Positions 8,997-18,354 of a stretch of DNA of 64,000 nucleotides are shown piece after piece. This stretch comes from Synechococcus sp. RedBA-s (GTDB taxonomy: Bacteria > Cyanobacteriota > Cyanobacteriia > PCC-6307 > Cyanobiaceae), in assembly GCF_024345495.1 (NCBI RefSeq), contig NZ_JAGQBF010000003.1:53401-117400 (forward strand), written 5' to 3'. Every line of letters starts with the position of its first letter. Within the stretch, counting starts at the first letter, position 1. The notes below the pieces were generated by a model. The model was not told the DNA's origin, made no database searches, and saw only the letters and a program-made list of their open reading frames with translations. Position numbers and translations under genes: made by a program.

Positions 8997-11021
8997 TTGC
9001 AACCGGGTGATCTCGTCGGTCTGATCGGCTCGAAGGGGCCTGAACTGGCCCTGATCGAGGCCATCCAAGGCAGCCGTGCCCGTCTCAAGGCAGGCTGGGA
9101 CGGCCGCTCCCAGTCCCTGCCGATGCGGCAGCTCGACCTCCTGGCGTCCCTGCCAGGACTTCAGGAGCCGCCGGACCGCCTAGATCAGACCCCCTGGCAG
9201 CTGGTGCCTGCAGCCTTGGCGGCAGCCGCCCCCGGCCGCCGCGATCTGGGAGCGGCCTGGCTGCTGCTGGTGGAAGATCCCCCTGACGAGGGTGTGAGTC
9301 TGGAGGAGTTTAGCGAGCTGGTGGCAGGCTCCGATGCTCCAGCCACAAGGGCCGCCTGCTGGTGCTGGCTGCAGCAGGGCGAACAACACCTGTTCCGCTG
9401 GCGCCAAGGCCGGGTCCATCCCCGCTCCCTGCGGGATCTGCGCCAGCTGCGCCACGACCGCCACCGGCAGGTGCTGGAGGAGCGGCGGCTGCAGCACTGG
9501 TATGGCCTGCTGAGCCGACGCACCCCCCTCAATCCCGCGAAGCTTGATCCCGCCCAGAGCCGGCACCTGCAGCAGCTGCTGGCTTTCGCCGCCGGCGAGA
9601 TCGAGGAGATCACCGACCCGGAACTGCGCCGGGGCCTGCAGGCGGCCCACTGCGCAGCCGAACCCGGCCCGGTGCGCCGCCTGCTGGTGGACCTGGGCCA
9701 GTGGCTGCCCCATGCCCTGCCGTCGCTGCGCAGCAGCGTCTGGGATCAGGGCTTCGAGCCGGCCCTGCTGGCGGAGGCCGAGCGGCTGCTGGCCCAGGCT
9801 GGAGAGGAGCTGCCAGGGGATGAGAGCCGCCGCGATCTCACCGGCCTGCGCAGCTACACCCTCGATGACGCCGACACCGAGGAGATCGATGACGCCGTGG
9901 CCCTCGAACCCCTCGATGGTGGAGGTCTGCGCCTCTGGGTTCACATCGCCGATCCTGGGCGGCTGGTGGCCAGCGGCTCCCCCCTCGATCTGGAGGCCCG
10001 CCGCCGGGGCTCCAGCCTCTACCTGGCCTCCGGGGTGGTGCCGATGTTCCCCCTGGCCCTGGCGGTGGGTCCGTTCAGCCTGCGCCAGGGCCAGCGCTGC
10101 GCCGCCTGGAGCTGTGCGGTGGAGCTGGCCGCAGACGGCAGCGTGGAACGCCATGAACTCGTGCGTAGCTGGATCCGCCCCACTTACCGCCTCACCTACG
10201 GCGATGGTGATGCCCTGATCGATCTGGCCCCGCCTGAGGAGCCCGACCTGGCCCAGCTGCAGGATCTGCTGGATCGCCGTCGCCGCTGGCGTCATGCCCG
10301 CGGCGCTCTCTCGATGGAGCAGAGCGAAGGGCGGATCCGCCGCCAGGGCGATGAAGCCGCCCTGGAGATCACCGATCCCTCGGCGGCACGTGCCCTGGTG
10401 GCCGAAGCGATGATCCTCACCGGTTCGGTGGTGGCCTCCCACGCCGCTGATCGAGGCCTGGCCATGCCATTCCGCGGCCAGCCGACCAGCGAGTTGCCGC
10501 CCCAGAGCGAGCTGGAGGCCCTTCCGGAAGGACCCGTGCGCCACGCTGCCCTGCGCCGCTGCCTCAGCCGCGGCAGCACCAGCGCCTCAGTGAGCTCCCA
10601 TTTCAGCCTGGGTTTACCGGCCTACGTGCAGGCCACCTCCCCGATCCGCCGTTACGCCGACCTGGTGGCCCAGCGGCAACTGGCCGCCAGCCTCGGCGGC
10701 GGCGAGCCCCTGGAGGCCTCCGAGATGGCTGAGCTGCTGGAGCAGCTGGATCCAGTGATCCGCGAAGGCATCCAGATCAGCCGCGAGGATCAGCGCCACT
10801 GGCAGCAGGTCTGGTTTGAGCAGCACCGCGATGAGCGTTGGGCGGCGGTGTTCCTGCGCTGGTTGCGGCCGCAGGATCGACTGGCGCTGGTTCACCTGGA
10901 GGCCCTGGCGATGGATCAGGCCGTGCGCGCTCCGGAGTCGTCTCAGCCGGGGGATGCGCTCACGGTTCAGGTCCAGCAGGTGGATTCCCTCTCAGATCTG
11001 CTACGCCTGGACGCCCGCTAG
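8997..11021 (+). CDS. RNase II/RNase R family 3'-5' exoribonuclease
   Basis: The RNB catalytic domain is clear: SYTLDDADTEEIDDAVALE carries the metal-binding Asp cluster (residues about 285-300), followed by WVHIADPGRLV, YLASGVVPMFP and SPIRRYADLVAQRQL. It degrades RNA processively from the 3' end. At 674 residues it is near RNase II size. The N-terminal part is divergent, and the region after the RNB domain is short, so a full S1 domain is not obvious. The start is a TTG at 8997: the nearby ATG at 8990 is out of frame and hits a stop within seven codons. It overlaps the convergent oxidoreductase gene by four bases. Confidence 0.9.
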   Translation: MQPGDLVGLIGSKGPELALIEAIQGSRARLKAGWDGRSQSLPMRQLDLLASLPGLQEPPDRLDQTPWQLVPAALAAAAPGRRDLGAAWLLLVEDPPDEGVSLEEFSELVAGSDAPATRAACWCWLQQGEQHLFRWRQGRVHPRSLRDLRQLRHDRHRQVLEERRLQHWYGLLSRRTPLNPAKLDPAQSRHLQQLLAFAAGEIEEITDPELRRGLQAAHCAAEPGPVRRLLVDLGQWLPHALPSLRSSVWDQGFEPALLAEAERLLAQAGEELPGDESRRDLTGLRSYTLDDADTEEIDDAVALEPLDGGGLRLWVHIADPGRLVASGSPLDLEARRRGSSLYLASGVVPMFPLALAVGPFSLRQGQRCAAWSCAVELAADGSVERHELVRSWIRPTYRLTYGDGDALIDLAPPEEPDLAQLQDLLDRRRRWRHARGALSMEQSEGRIRRQGDEAALEITDPSAARALVAEAMILTGSVVASHAADRGLAMPFRGQPTSELPPQSELEALPEGPVRHAALRRCLSRGSTSASVSSHFSLGLPAYVQATSPIRRYADLVAQRQLAASLGGGEPLEASEMAELLEQLDPVIREGIQISREDQRHWQQVWFEQHRDERWAAVFLRWLRPQDRLALVHLEALAMDQAVRAPESSQPGDALTVQVQQVDSLSDLLRLDAR

Positions 11022-12856
11022 GCCGGCAGCGAATCTCCCTCCAGTCGCGACACCCGCAGCCAGGGACCCCAAGGATTGGCCACACCGATCAGGCGCAGCG
11101 GCCGGTGCGACGTCTGCTGCCGCAGCCAGTGGTGCAGGCCGGGCTCCAGGGTGATCAACGGCCAGGAGCGAGTGGGCCCCTCAAGGCTGTAGCCACCGGC
11201 TCCATCGGGCACCAGGGTACCGGCGAAGGCCTGTTCATGGGGTTCGGCCGGTGCCTGGAAGGGGCTTGGGGTTTCGCTGCCACGAAGGTTCCCCTTGGGT
11301 TGAAGCAGTTCGGGATCCTGTAGGGCGCGGCGCTGGCGCTCCTGCCACTGGGGGTGGTGCCAGGGGGTGTCCCAGAGGGGCATCGGTCCGGCCGGGGCCG
11401 CTCCATCGCTGATCAGGGCCTCCTGCAGAAGCCGCACGTCGAGGTCGGCCGGCGCTGTGCCCGTGGTGACGCAGAGGGCCGCCGCGGCCCCGGCGGCCTG
11501 GCCGATGTTGAGGATCAGCGGCTGCAGCCGCGTGGCGCCGTTGGCCATGTGACTGCAGCTGATGGCCTTGTCGGCCGCCAGCAGGTTGTCGAGATCGGCG
11601 CTCACCAGCGCTCCATAGGGAACCATGAACGGCGTGCCGCTCCAGCGCCCGCCCCAGCGGCAGCTCTTGGGGGCCAGGGGCCAGTCGGCGCCGGGATAAT
11701 GGTGATCGTTGGCGTAGTTGCCCACCGCGATCGAGCTGCAGCGGCCCTGCCGGTCGCGCGGGATCGGCCCGATCCAGGCCCCGTCGTCGTCGGGGCCGCC
11801 CTTGGCGCCCGCTGGGATCAGGGGCAACAGATCTTGCTCCAGCACCAGGCTGTGGCCCACCAGCCGCCGCCCCTCGCGCCAGTAGGGCATCAGGGCCAGC
11901 GACGAGGGACCCTCCAGCGCAGAGCCGGCACGGCCGGCCTCGGGGAACACCTGGGCGGGCTGGAGCCAGCCGCCGGAGGCCTCCCGCAGGGCGGCGAGAA
12001 ACGCCAGGCTGTGCTCCCGCATGGCTTGCTCCAGCTCCGCCTGGGCGCTGAGATCGTCGCCGAAGGCCCGCTCCAGGCCGTCGTGCCAGTCGTTGCCATG
12101 CAGGGGCCAGTTGAGCATCACCAAACCACCGGGTAAGCGGCCGTAGCTGAGGGTGCGCTGCAGGCCAAAGGTCTCGGTGGCCCGCTCGAACGGAGTGGCC
12201 ACTGGGCTCCCCTGCGGGCAGGGACCCTCCGATTCCCGGGCCAGCACCACCCAGGTGGGGGATTGCAGGGGCTGGCGCTGGAAGAACGGTTCGCTCTGCA
12301 GCCGCTGGCGACTGGGGGCGCTGGGCTCAGCCCAGTCGTCGCTGGCCTCCCAGCCGAAACGGAAGGGGATCTGGGCCAAGGGCAGCAGATCGCCGCGATC
12401 GCTGCCGTCGATGGCCATCTGCAGGGCCAGCCGCACCAGTTCAGCGCGGTGCTCCAGCACCAGCGCCGTGAGCCGTGAGCCGGTGCGCTCCAGCTGATGC
12501 AGCCGGCAGCCGCTCCACCAGCGCAGCCGGGGCTCAGCGGCCACCCAGCTGCGCAGCACCCGCTCGGCGCTGGCGGGCCGCCAGCCGAAGCAGCTCACCC
12601 AGTTGTGGTCAAGGCCTTCGGGTTCCCGCCGCTGCAGGGCCCGCAGCAGTGCTCCCCAGATCCCGCTCTGCCAGGGGCTGAGTTCGTTGCCGTCCGGCGC
12701 GCAGACCCCCGCCGCACTCACCATGCCCCCCAGCCAGGGTCCCGGCGTCAGCAGCAGGGTGTCGGCACCGCCGCGGGCGGCCTGCAGTGCGGCGGCCACC
12801 CCGCCGCTGCCACCACCCCAGACCACCACGGCGGCCTGATCGTCTCTCGCTCGCAT
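11018..12856 (-). CDS. FAD-dependent oxidoreductase, substrate unknown
   Basis: The N-terminus has a Rossmann dinucleotide-binding motif, VVVWGGGSGGVAAALQAARGG, near residues 9-30, with an acidic/hydrophobic turn typical of FAD-binding proteins. The overall layout (GMVSAAGVCAPDGNELSPWQSG, LLAADKAISCSHMANGATRLQP, NIGQAAGAAAAL) fits the FAD_oxidored family (PF12831), whose members are mostly uncharacterised. I chose the ATG at 12856 because it places the FAD motif near the start; the frame is open 20 codons further. There is no signal peptide and no operon partner, as it converges with the exonuclease and diverges from metG. The reaction cannot be named from sequence. Confidence 0.75.
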   Translation of the reverse strand: MRARDDQAAVVVWGGGSGGVAAALQAARGGADTLLLTPGPWLGGMVSAAGVCAPDGNELSPWQSGIWGALLRALQRREPEGLDHNWVSCFGWRPASAERVLRSWVAAEPRLRWWSGCRLHQLERTGSRLTALVLEHRAELVRLALQMAIDGSDRGDLLPLAQIPFRFGWEASDDWAEPSAPSRQRLQSEPFFQRQPLQSPTWVVLARESEGPCPQGSPVATPFERATETFGLQRTLSYGRLPGGLVMLNWPLHGNDWHDGLERAFGDDLSAQAELEQAMREHSLAFLAALREASGGWLQPAQVFPEAGRAGSALEGPSSLALMPYWREGRRLVGHSLVLEQDLLPLIPAGAKGGPDDDGAWIGPIPRDRQGRCSSIAVGNYANDHHYPGADWPLAPKSCRWGGRWSGTPFMVPYGALVSADLDNLLAADKAISCSHMANGATRLQPLILNIGQAAGAAAALCVTTGTAPADLDVRLLQEALISDGAAPAGPMPLWDTPWHHPQWQERQRRALQDPELLQPKGNLRGSETPSPFQAPAEPHEQAFAGTLVPDGAGGYSLEGPTRSWPLITLEPGLHHWLRQQTSHRPLRLIGVANPWGPWLRVSRLEGDSLPA

Positions 12857-13009
12857 CGGACCGCTAACCACAGGGGTGAAACCGGGTGCTCGATTGTGCC
12901 GATCCGTGGGGCCCAAGGCCGGCGTGACTGGCTGCGCAGAGGCGCTCGGTAGGATCCGGCCCCGGCGCAGGGCCGCTCTGGCGGCGCAGCGGGCCCTTCA
13001 CCAACGCCG

Positions 13010-14599
13010 ATGACCTACACCCTCACCACTCCTCTCTATTACGTCAACGACAAGCCGCATCTCGGCAGCGCCTACACCACGCTGGCCTGTGATGCCCTGG
13101 CCCGTTTCCAGCGGCTGATGGGCCAGCAGGTGCTGTTCATCACCGGCTGCGATGAGCACGGTCTCAAGATCCAGCGCACCGCCGAGGCGGCCGGGCTCAC
13201 CCCGCAGGCCCACTGCGATCAGGTGAGCGATCAGTACAGGGCCCTCTGGCAGCGCTGGCAGATCAGCAACGACCGCTTCATTCGCACCACCGACCCCCGC
13301 CACCGCCTGTTGGTGGAGCAGTTCTACCGGCGGGTGGAAGCGGCCGGCGATGTGGTGGAGGGGCGCCAGCGTGGCTGGTACTGCGTGGCCTGCGAGGAAT
13401 TCAAGGACGATCCCCCCGAGGCCCGAACGCCCGAGTGCAGCACCCACCAGCGGCCGCTGGAATGGCGCGACGAGCTCAATCTCTTCTTTCGGCTCTCCCG
13501 CTACCAGCAGGCGATCGAGGAGCTGATCCAACGCCCCGGTTTCATTGCCCCCGTCAGCCGTCGCCGCGAGGTGGAGAACTTTGTGGCCCAGGGGCTGCGC
13601 GACTTCTCGATCTCCCGGCTGGACCTGCCCTGGGGGATCCCCGTTCCCGGCCATCAGGGTCACACCTTCTATGTGTGGTTCGACGCGCTGCTCGGTTACC
13701 TCACGGCCCTGCTGGAGTCTGGTGATCCCCCTGATCTGGATCTGCTGAGCCAGCGGGGCTGGCCGGCGAGCATCCACGTGATCGGCAAGGACATCCTGCG
13801 CTTTCATGCCGTCTACTGGCCGGCCATGCTGCTCTCCGCAGGGCTGGAGTTGCCGGGGCGGGTGTTCGGCCATGGCTTCCTCACCCGAGAGGGACAGAAG
13901 ATGGGCAAATCCCTTGGCAACGTGCTCGATCCCGGCGAGCTGCTGGAGCGCTGCGGCCCCGATGCCGTTCGCTGGTACCTGCTGCGCGATATCCCCTTCG
14001 GCGACGATGGTGATGTGCAGCAGCAGCGCTTCAGCGACCTGGTCAACAACGACCTGGCCAACACGATCGGCAACCTGCTCAACCGCACCTCCTCGATGGC
14101 CCGGCGCTGGTTCGATCAGGCGGTTCCCGCTCCCAGTGAGGCCGTGGGTAGCAGCCATCCGCTGGCACAGGCGGCCCTCCTGGCCCGCGAGCAGGTCATT
14201 GAAGGCTTGGAGCGGCTGGATTTCCGCCAGGCCGCCGCCGCCGCCCTGCAGCTCGCCATCAGCGCCAATGGCTTCCTTAACGACCAGGCTCCCTGGAGCC
14301 GGATGAAGCAGGAGGGTCAGCGGCAGCAGGTGGCCGACGACCTTTACGCGGTGCTGGAGGCCGCCAGGCAGGTGGCGTTGCTGCTGGCCCCGATCGTTCC
14401 CGATCTCTCCGCCCGCATGCTGCTTCAGCTCAATCAGCCCCTGGCCCCCAGTGGTGTCGTGGCTGGGGGGCAGAGCGGTTCCGATGGCGAGCAGGTCCCC
14501 TGGCAGCAGCGCCTGACCTGGGGATCGTTGGTGGCAGGCACGCCGCTGCCGGAGCCGGAGCCGGTGATGGCCCGCCTGGACCTGGACGGCCCGCTGTGA
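13010..14599 (+). CDS. metG: methionyl-tRNA synthetase
   Basis: This class I synthetase charges initiator and elongator tRNA-Met. The HIGH-type signature is seen as PHLGSAYTT near residue 17, and the KMSKS-type loop as KMGKSLGN near 303. A zinc-knuckle segment (CVACEEF...PECSTH) sits in the connective domain. The anticodon-binding helical domain follows (NLLNRTSSM). At 529 residues it lacks the C-terminal EMAP-like dimerisation domain, as in many cyanobacteria. Its stop overlaps the GTG start of lptC by four bases (GTGA), implying translational coupling. Confidence 0.96.
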   Translation: MTYTLTTPLYYVNDKPHLGSAYTTLACDALARFQRLMGQQVLFITGCDEHGLKIQRTAEAAGLTPQAHCDQVSDQYRALWQRWQISNDRFIRTTDPRHRLLVEQFYRRVEAAGDVVEGRQRGWYCVACEEFKDDPPEARTPECSTHQRPLEWRDELNLFFRLSRYQQAIEELIQRPGFIAPVSRRREVENFVAQGLRDFSISRLDLPWGIPVPGHQGHTFYVWFDALLGYLTALLESGDPPDLDLLSQRGWPASIHVIGKDILRFHAVYWPAMLLSAGLELPGRVFGHGFLTREGQKMGKSLGNVLDPGELLERCGPDAVRWYLLRDIPFGDDGDVQQQRFSDLVNNDLANTIGNLLNRTSSMARRWFDQAVPAPSEAVGSSHPLAQAALLAREQVIEGLERLDFRQAAAAALQLAISANGFLNDQAPWSRMKQEGQRQQVADDLYAVLEAARQVALLLAPIVPDLSARMLLQLNQPLAPSGVVAGGQSGSDGEQVPWQQRLTWGSLVAGTPLPEPEPVMARLDLDGPL

Positions 14600-15747
14600 G
14601 GACTGTGCTTCTAAGGACTGTGCTGCCCAGTGCCCTGATCTTCGGCATGGCGCTGGTGGTGCTGGTGGGCTGTGATCGCAAGCCGCCCAAACCCAAGGAC
14701 CCCCAACCCTTCGTGTTCCGTTCGCTCAACCTGCGCCAGCAGGATGGCAAAGGCCGGCCGGCCTGGGAGCTCACCAGCCCCCAGGCCCGGTACGACCTGC
14801 AGCGCCGGGTGGCCCGCGCCACCGAACCGCGCGGGGTGATCTACGCCGCCGGCAAGCCCCGGTACAAGGTGCAGGCCACCAGTGGCCTGGTGATCAATGA
14901 TGGCGAGGTGATTCAGCTGGAGGGCAAGGTGCTTATCCAGTTGCTCGGTCCCAGGGGCTCGCTGATCAGCGGCGACCGGGTGCGCTGGACGCCAAGCAAG
15001 CATCTGATGGAGATCGACCGTAAGCCCGTGTTCACGGAACGGAAGAGCCGCCTGAGTTCGTCCACGGCCCGCTTCCTGCTCGACAAGGAGAAGCTGGAGT
15101 TGCGCGGCCCCACGCGCCTGCAGCAGCCGGAACTGGATCTGCGCGTGAGTCGCGCCGACTGGATGGCCAACACCGGTGCCCTGGTGGCCGCGGGGCCGGT
15201 GAAAGGGGAGCGGCGACCTGCCGGAGAGAAGGGCAACGTCCAGACCGTCACGGGTTCATCGCTGGAGGGAAACACCCGTGAGGAGGTGTTGGACCTGCTG
15301 GCGCCGGTGCGTTTCGTGGATCCCTCACGCAAGGCGGTGCTTGAGGCCCAGCGCACCCGCTGGAACGCCAAGGAGAAGGTGCTCAGCACGGACCTGCCCT
15401 TCACCGGCGTGGCTGATCAGACGCACGTGGCCGGTGACTCCCTGCGCATGATCCTGGGCGACACGATGGCGATCATTCCCAACGGTTGCCGCCTGCGCCA
15501 GCCCGGCGAACGGCTGCAGGCCAGGGAATGCCGCTGGAACTGGGGCCGCCAAGAAATCGAAGCCCTTGGGGGGGTTCAGCTGGAGCGGGATCAGAACCAG
15601 CAGATCACCCGCAGCGAACGGCTGGTCGGCAAGGTGGGAGCCAAGGGTCTGGCTGAGTTCACGACCCCGGGGGGACGGGTGTTCTCGGAGCTGAAGGTTC
15701 CTCCTCCCTCCAAGGAACGCCGTCAGCCTGCTCCAGTGACATTCTGA
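14596..15747 (+). CDS. lptC: LptC-like lipopolysaccharide export protein (lipoprotein)
   Basis: LptC bridges the inner-membrane LptBFG transporter to periplasmic LptA during LPS export. The product starts with a signal peptide and lipobox (VVLVGC, Cys26). It then has a repetitive beta-strand pattern typical of the OstA/LptC jellyroll fold (for example GVIYAAGKPRYKVQATSGLVI and GEVIQLEGKVLI). At 383 residues it is about twice the E. coli size, which is the usual cyanobacterial form with extra OstA-like repeats. The GTG start overlaps the metG stop. Its 3' end overlaps the convergent CCB2/CCB4-like gene by 89 bases. Confidence 0.8.
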   Translation: MRTVLLRTVLPSALIFGMALVVLVGCDRKPPKPKDPQPFVFRSLNLRQQDGKGRPAWELTSPQARYDLQRRVARATEPRGVIYAAGKPRYKVQATSGLVINDGEVIQLEGKVLIQLLGPRGSLISGDRVRWTPSKHLMEIDRKPVFTERKSRLSSSTARFLLDKEKLELRGPTRLQQPELDLRVSRADWMANTGALVAAGPVKGERRPAGEKGNVQTVTGSSLEGNTREEVLDLLAPVRFVDPSRKAVLEAQRTRWNAKEKVLSTDLPFTGVADQTHVAGDSLRMILGDTMAIIPNGCRLRQPGERLQARECRWNWGRQEIEALGGVQLERDQNQQITRSERLVGKVGAKGLAEFTTPGGRVFSELKVPPPSKERRQPAPVTF

Positions 15748-16384
15748 GTTTCTCCGCCCAGCCCTCGATCCAGATCTCATCGCTGCGGCTGAAGCAGCGC
15801 GGCGACCAGCCGCCGGCCAGGAGCCAGCCCTCGCCGCCGAGGGGCTGCACCAACACCGCCGGGGTGCCCTCAGGCAGGCAGCGAAACTCGTCGCGACCTG
15901 GGTAAAGCTTGAGGTTCACCAGGGAGATAGCCCGGGCGGTGCTGCTGGCCCGCCGGCAGATCTCCCCTGGCTCGAATGGGCTGGTCCCCAGCAGCCCCCG
16001 CCGCAACAGGGTTGTGCCCCTCCAGTGGATCAGCAGGCTGGCGGCCGGGGTGGCGGTGAGCAACAACCGACTGCCCCAGGCCAGCTCCAGCGCGAGCTCT
16101 TCGGCCATCTTGGGCTCCAGCTTCAACCCCTGCTCTCCCTGCAGCTCCACTCGCTCGGGCGCCAGCGGTACTGCCCGGGACCAGAGCACGGCCACCAGCA
16201 TCAGGCCCACCGCCATCAGGCTGGCGAGCACCCCGGCGCGCTCCAAGGCCGGGTTCAGCTCCGCGGCGGTGAGCTGATTGAGCAGGCAGAGCCCCAGGCC
16301 CAGCACCCCTGCCGCCAGGGTGAAACGGGCCGGGGTGGGGATGGTTGACACGGCAGGACGGAACGTCAGGGTGAACGCTGACAC
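15659..16384 (-). CDS. cofactor assembly of complex C subunit B (CCB2/CCB4-like)
   Basis: Homologues of plastid CCB2/CCB4 attach heme ci covalently to cytochrome b6 in the b6f complex. Features that fit: a pair of N-terminal hydrophobic helices (residues about 20-70), then a soluble domain with SRLLLTATPAASLLIHWRGTTLLRRGLL, VNLKLYPGRDEF, and a C-terminal RSDEIWIEGWAEKLR. The product acts in the thylakoid membrane. The start is a GTG at 16384. The 89-base antiparallel overlap with lptC means the two 3' ends constrain each other. I recognise the family from its conserved phrases; assignment is good but not certain. Confidence 0.75.
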   Translation of the reverse strand: MSAFTLTFRPAVSTIPTPARFTLAAGVLGLGLCLLNQLTAAELNPALERAGVLASLMAVGLMLVAVLWSRAVPLAPERVELQGEQGLKLEPKMAEELALELAWGSRLLLTATPAASLLIHWRGTTLLRRGLLGTSPFEPGEICRRASSTARAISLVNLKLYPGRDEFRCLPEGTPAVLVQPLGGEGWLLAGGWSPRCFSRSDEIWIEGWAEKLRMSLEQADGVPWREEEPSAPRTPVPPGS

Positions 16385-16530
16385 GGATTCCAGCCGCCCG
16401 AAGGCCCACGGCCTCCTGGAGGCCTGGCGTGGCCAGGCTGGTCAGATTCTTGCGCCGATTAGGGCCTGAACCGCGACAGCCTGGCCAGCTGAGGGCAAAC
16501 TGTGGAGCAACGACCCATTCCCCGCCGCCT

Positions 16531-17205
16531 GTGCGTCTGCTGAACCGATTGCTGGCCGTGCTCACTGCCCTGGTGATCCCCCTTCTGGCCGCTGCTCCCG
16601 TCGCCTGGGCCGTGGGAGTGCGTGACCTGCCCATACCGCCGGCCTCCCAGCATCTGATCGACACGGCCGACCTGTTCAGCCGCTCCACCTCGGCGGAGCT
16701 GGAGCACCGCCTGGCCGACCTGGAGAGCGATCACGTCCAGGCCAGGCTGCTGACGGTTCCCCGGCTCGACTACGGCCTGGAACTCGAAGCCCTGGGCCAG
16801 CAGGAACTGGAGGCCTGGTCGAGCGCTGAGCCCAGCGACGACTCCGAACTGCTGGTGTTGATCGACGCCCAGACCAACACCGCTGCGGTGGTGGCCAGCC
16901 CCGATCTGCTGGAGCAACTGCCCGCTTCTCTGCTGCACGACACCGCCGACAGCACCATGGCCGTTCCGCTGCGGCTCGGCATGCGCTACCGCCAGGCCTC
17001 CCTCGATGCTCTTGATCGTCTGAGCACGGTGCTCCACGGCGGCGAGGATCCTGGGCCTCCCCTGCAAGAAACGGCCGCCCCCGTCGTGACCAATATTCCC
17101 ACCCGCGAGGAGACCGCCAATAGCAACGGCTTCCAGTGGGTGATCGTGCTGCTGGCGGTGGGCACCATCGTGCCGATGCTCACCTGGTGGGTTTTCTCCC
17201 GCTGA
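16531..17205 (+). CDS. Psb32-like TPM-domain protein
   Basis: From the GTG at 16531 the product has a clear signal peptide (RLLNRLLAVLTALVIPLL...AWAVGV). A TPM domain follows: DTADLFSRSTSAELEHRLADLE, then LLVLIDAQTNTAAVVAS. A single C-terminal membrane helix (QWVIVLLAVGTIVPMLTWWVF) anchors it. This is the layout of Psb32/TLP18.3, a thylakoid-lumen protein involved in photosystem II repair and photoprotection. The frame is open upstream to 16429, but that would put 34 basic residues before the signal peptide. Psb32 identity is inferred from domain order; other TPM proteins share it. The pxcA start lies six bases beyond its stop. Confidence 0.75.
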   Translation: MRLLNRLLAVLTALVIPLLAAAPVAWAVGVRDLPIPPASQHLIDTADLFSRSTSAELEHRLADLESDHVQARLLTVPRLDYGLELEALGQQELEAWSSAEPSDDSELLVLIDAQTNTAAVVASPDLLEQLPASLLHDTADSTMAVPLRLGMRYRQASLDALDRLSTVLHGGEDPGPPLQETAAPVVTNIPTREETANSNGFQWVIVLLAVGTIVPMLTWWVFSR

Positions 17206-17211
17206 CCACCG

Positions 17212-18354
17212 ATGGCCCTTCGCGACTGGATGGGTACGTTCGGCAGGGCGCGTTCCGCCGATCTTGTTCTGCAGTTGGAGCGCGCCTATGAAGCCGCCCT
17301 GTTGATCCAGAGCATCGAGATCGAGTTCTTCGCTGATCGGCCTGTCCGCACCGACCTGGAGCTGAGCGTGCCCCGTCAGGTGCGCAGCCAGATGCTGCGC
17401 CGCTTTCGGGTAGCCCTGCAACTCTGCCGTGAGAGCCTCGAGGAACTTCAGCCCCGCCGTCAGGAGCTGGATTCCCAGCAGCAGCGCCAGTTGCAACTGA
17501 TCGAGTCGGTGGAGGCCCGCTACAACCCACGGTCCGGCAAAGCCACTTTCAGTCGCACGCCGGATCTGATCCCCCGCAGCCTGATGGGCGCCGTGGAGCG
17601 GGTGCGCCAGCAGCTGGATCCGGAGGCCGAAGCCACCGTGGTGGCGGGTTTCAGGCGCCAGCGCAACACCACGCTGGTGTCCCTGCGCGTCCTGCTGTTG
17701 CTGGTGCTGGTCCCCCTGTTGATGCAGCAGGCCAGCCGCTCCTTCGTGATTTCTCCCCTGGTGGATCGCTTCTCGCCCCATGTTCCATTTCTGAGTTACC
17801 CCAAGCCGCAGCTGGAGGAGGCGGCCGTGGAGAAGCTGCGCATCTACAAGGCGGAGATCGAGTTCGATGCCCTGCTCAAGGGCTCTGTGCTGCCCACCAA
17901 TGAGGAGTTGCACGAGGCCTTGGCCACCCGGGCCGAGGAGCTCAAGCTGGAGGCGGACAGCCAGAGCACCCGTGCGATCAAGAACGTGCTCTCTGATCTG
18001 TTCGCCATGCTGGGCTTCGTCCTGGTGTGTATATTCTGTCAGGAGGAAATTCGGGTGCTGCGAGGTTTCCTTGATGAGCTCATCTATGGACTGAGTGATA
18101 GTGCCAAGGCTTTTGCCATCATTCTATTCACAGATATCTTTGTTGGGTTCCATAGTCCAGAAGGCTGGACTGTTCTGCTCGATGGTGTCGCCAACCACCT
18201 GGGATTACCCCAGCGAGAGAATTTTATTCTGTTGTTTATCGCCACCTTCCCGGTGATCCTGGCCACCATCTTCAAGTATTGGATTTTCCGTTATCTCAAC
18301 CGTGTCTCGCCGTCTTCCGTGGCCACCCTGCGCAACATGAATGGAGGTGGTTGA
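17212..18354 (+). CDS. pxcA: proton extrusion protein PxcA (CemA homologue)
   Basis: PxcA, related to plastid CemA, supports light-dependent proton extrusion and inorganic carbon uptake across the cytoplasmic membrane. The soluble N-terminal part (about 160 residues) is coiled-coil-like with many Arg/Glu/Gln. Then come membrane helices around residue 160 (SLRVLLLLVLVPLLMQQ) and three more near the C-terminus. The conserved block QEEIRVLRGFLDELIYGLSDSAKAFAIILFTD is diagnostic. It lies in a tight plus-strand run psb32-like, pxcA, cobU, trmL, and overlaps cobU by 14 bases. Confidence 0.92.
   Translation: MALRDWMGTFGRARSADLVLQLERAYEAALLIQSIEIEFFADRPVRTDLELSVPRQVRSQMLRRFRVALQLCRESLEELQPRRQELDSQQQRQLQLIESVEARYNPRSGKATFSRTPDLIPRSLMGAVERVRQQLDPEAEATVVAGFRRQRNTTLVSLRVLLLLVLVPLLMQQASRSFVISPLVDRFSPHVPFLSYPKPQLEEAAVEKLRIYKAEIEFDALLKGSVLPTNEELHEALATRAEELKLEADSQSTRAIKNVLSDLFAMLGFVLVCIFCQEEIRVLRGFLDELIYGLSDSAKAFAIILFTDIFVGFHSPEGWTVLLDGVANHLGLPQRENFILLFIATFPVILATIFKYWIFRYLNRVSPSSVATLRNMNGGG

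Noticed and set aside
8990..9010. ATG at 8990 as start of the RNase II-family gene
   Set aside because: It is in another frame and meets a stop after six codons. The TTG at 8997 is the only start that opens the full frame.
16459..17913. 484-codon minus-strand open frame opposite the psb32-like and pxcA genes
   Set aside because: The protein is Gln/His/Gly-rich with no motif and spans two real genes on the other strand.
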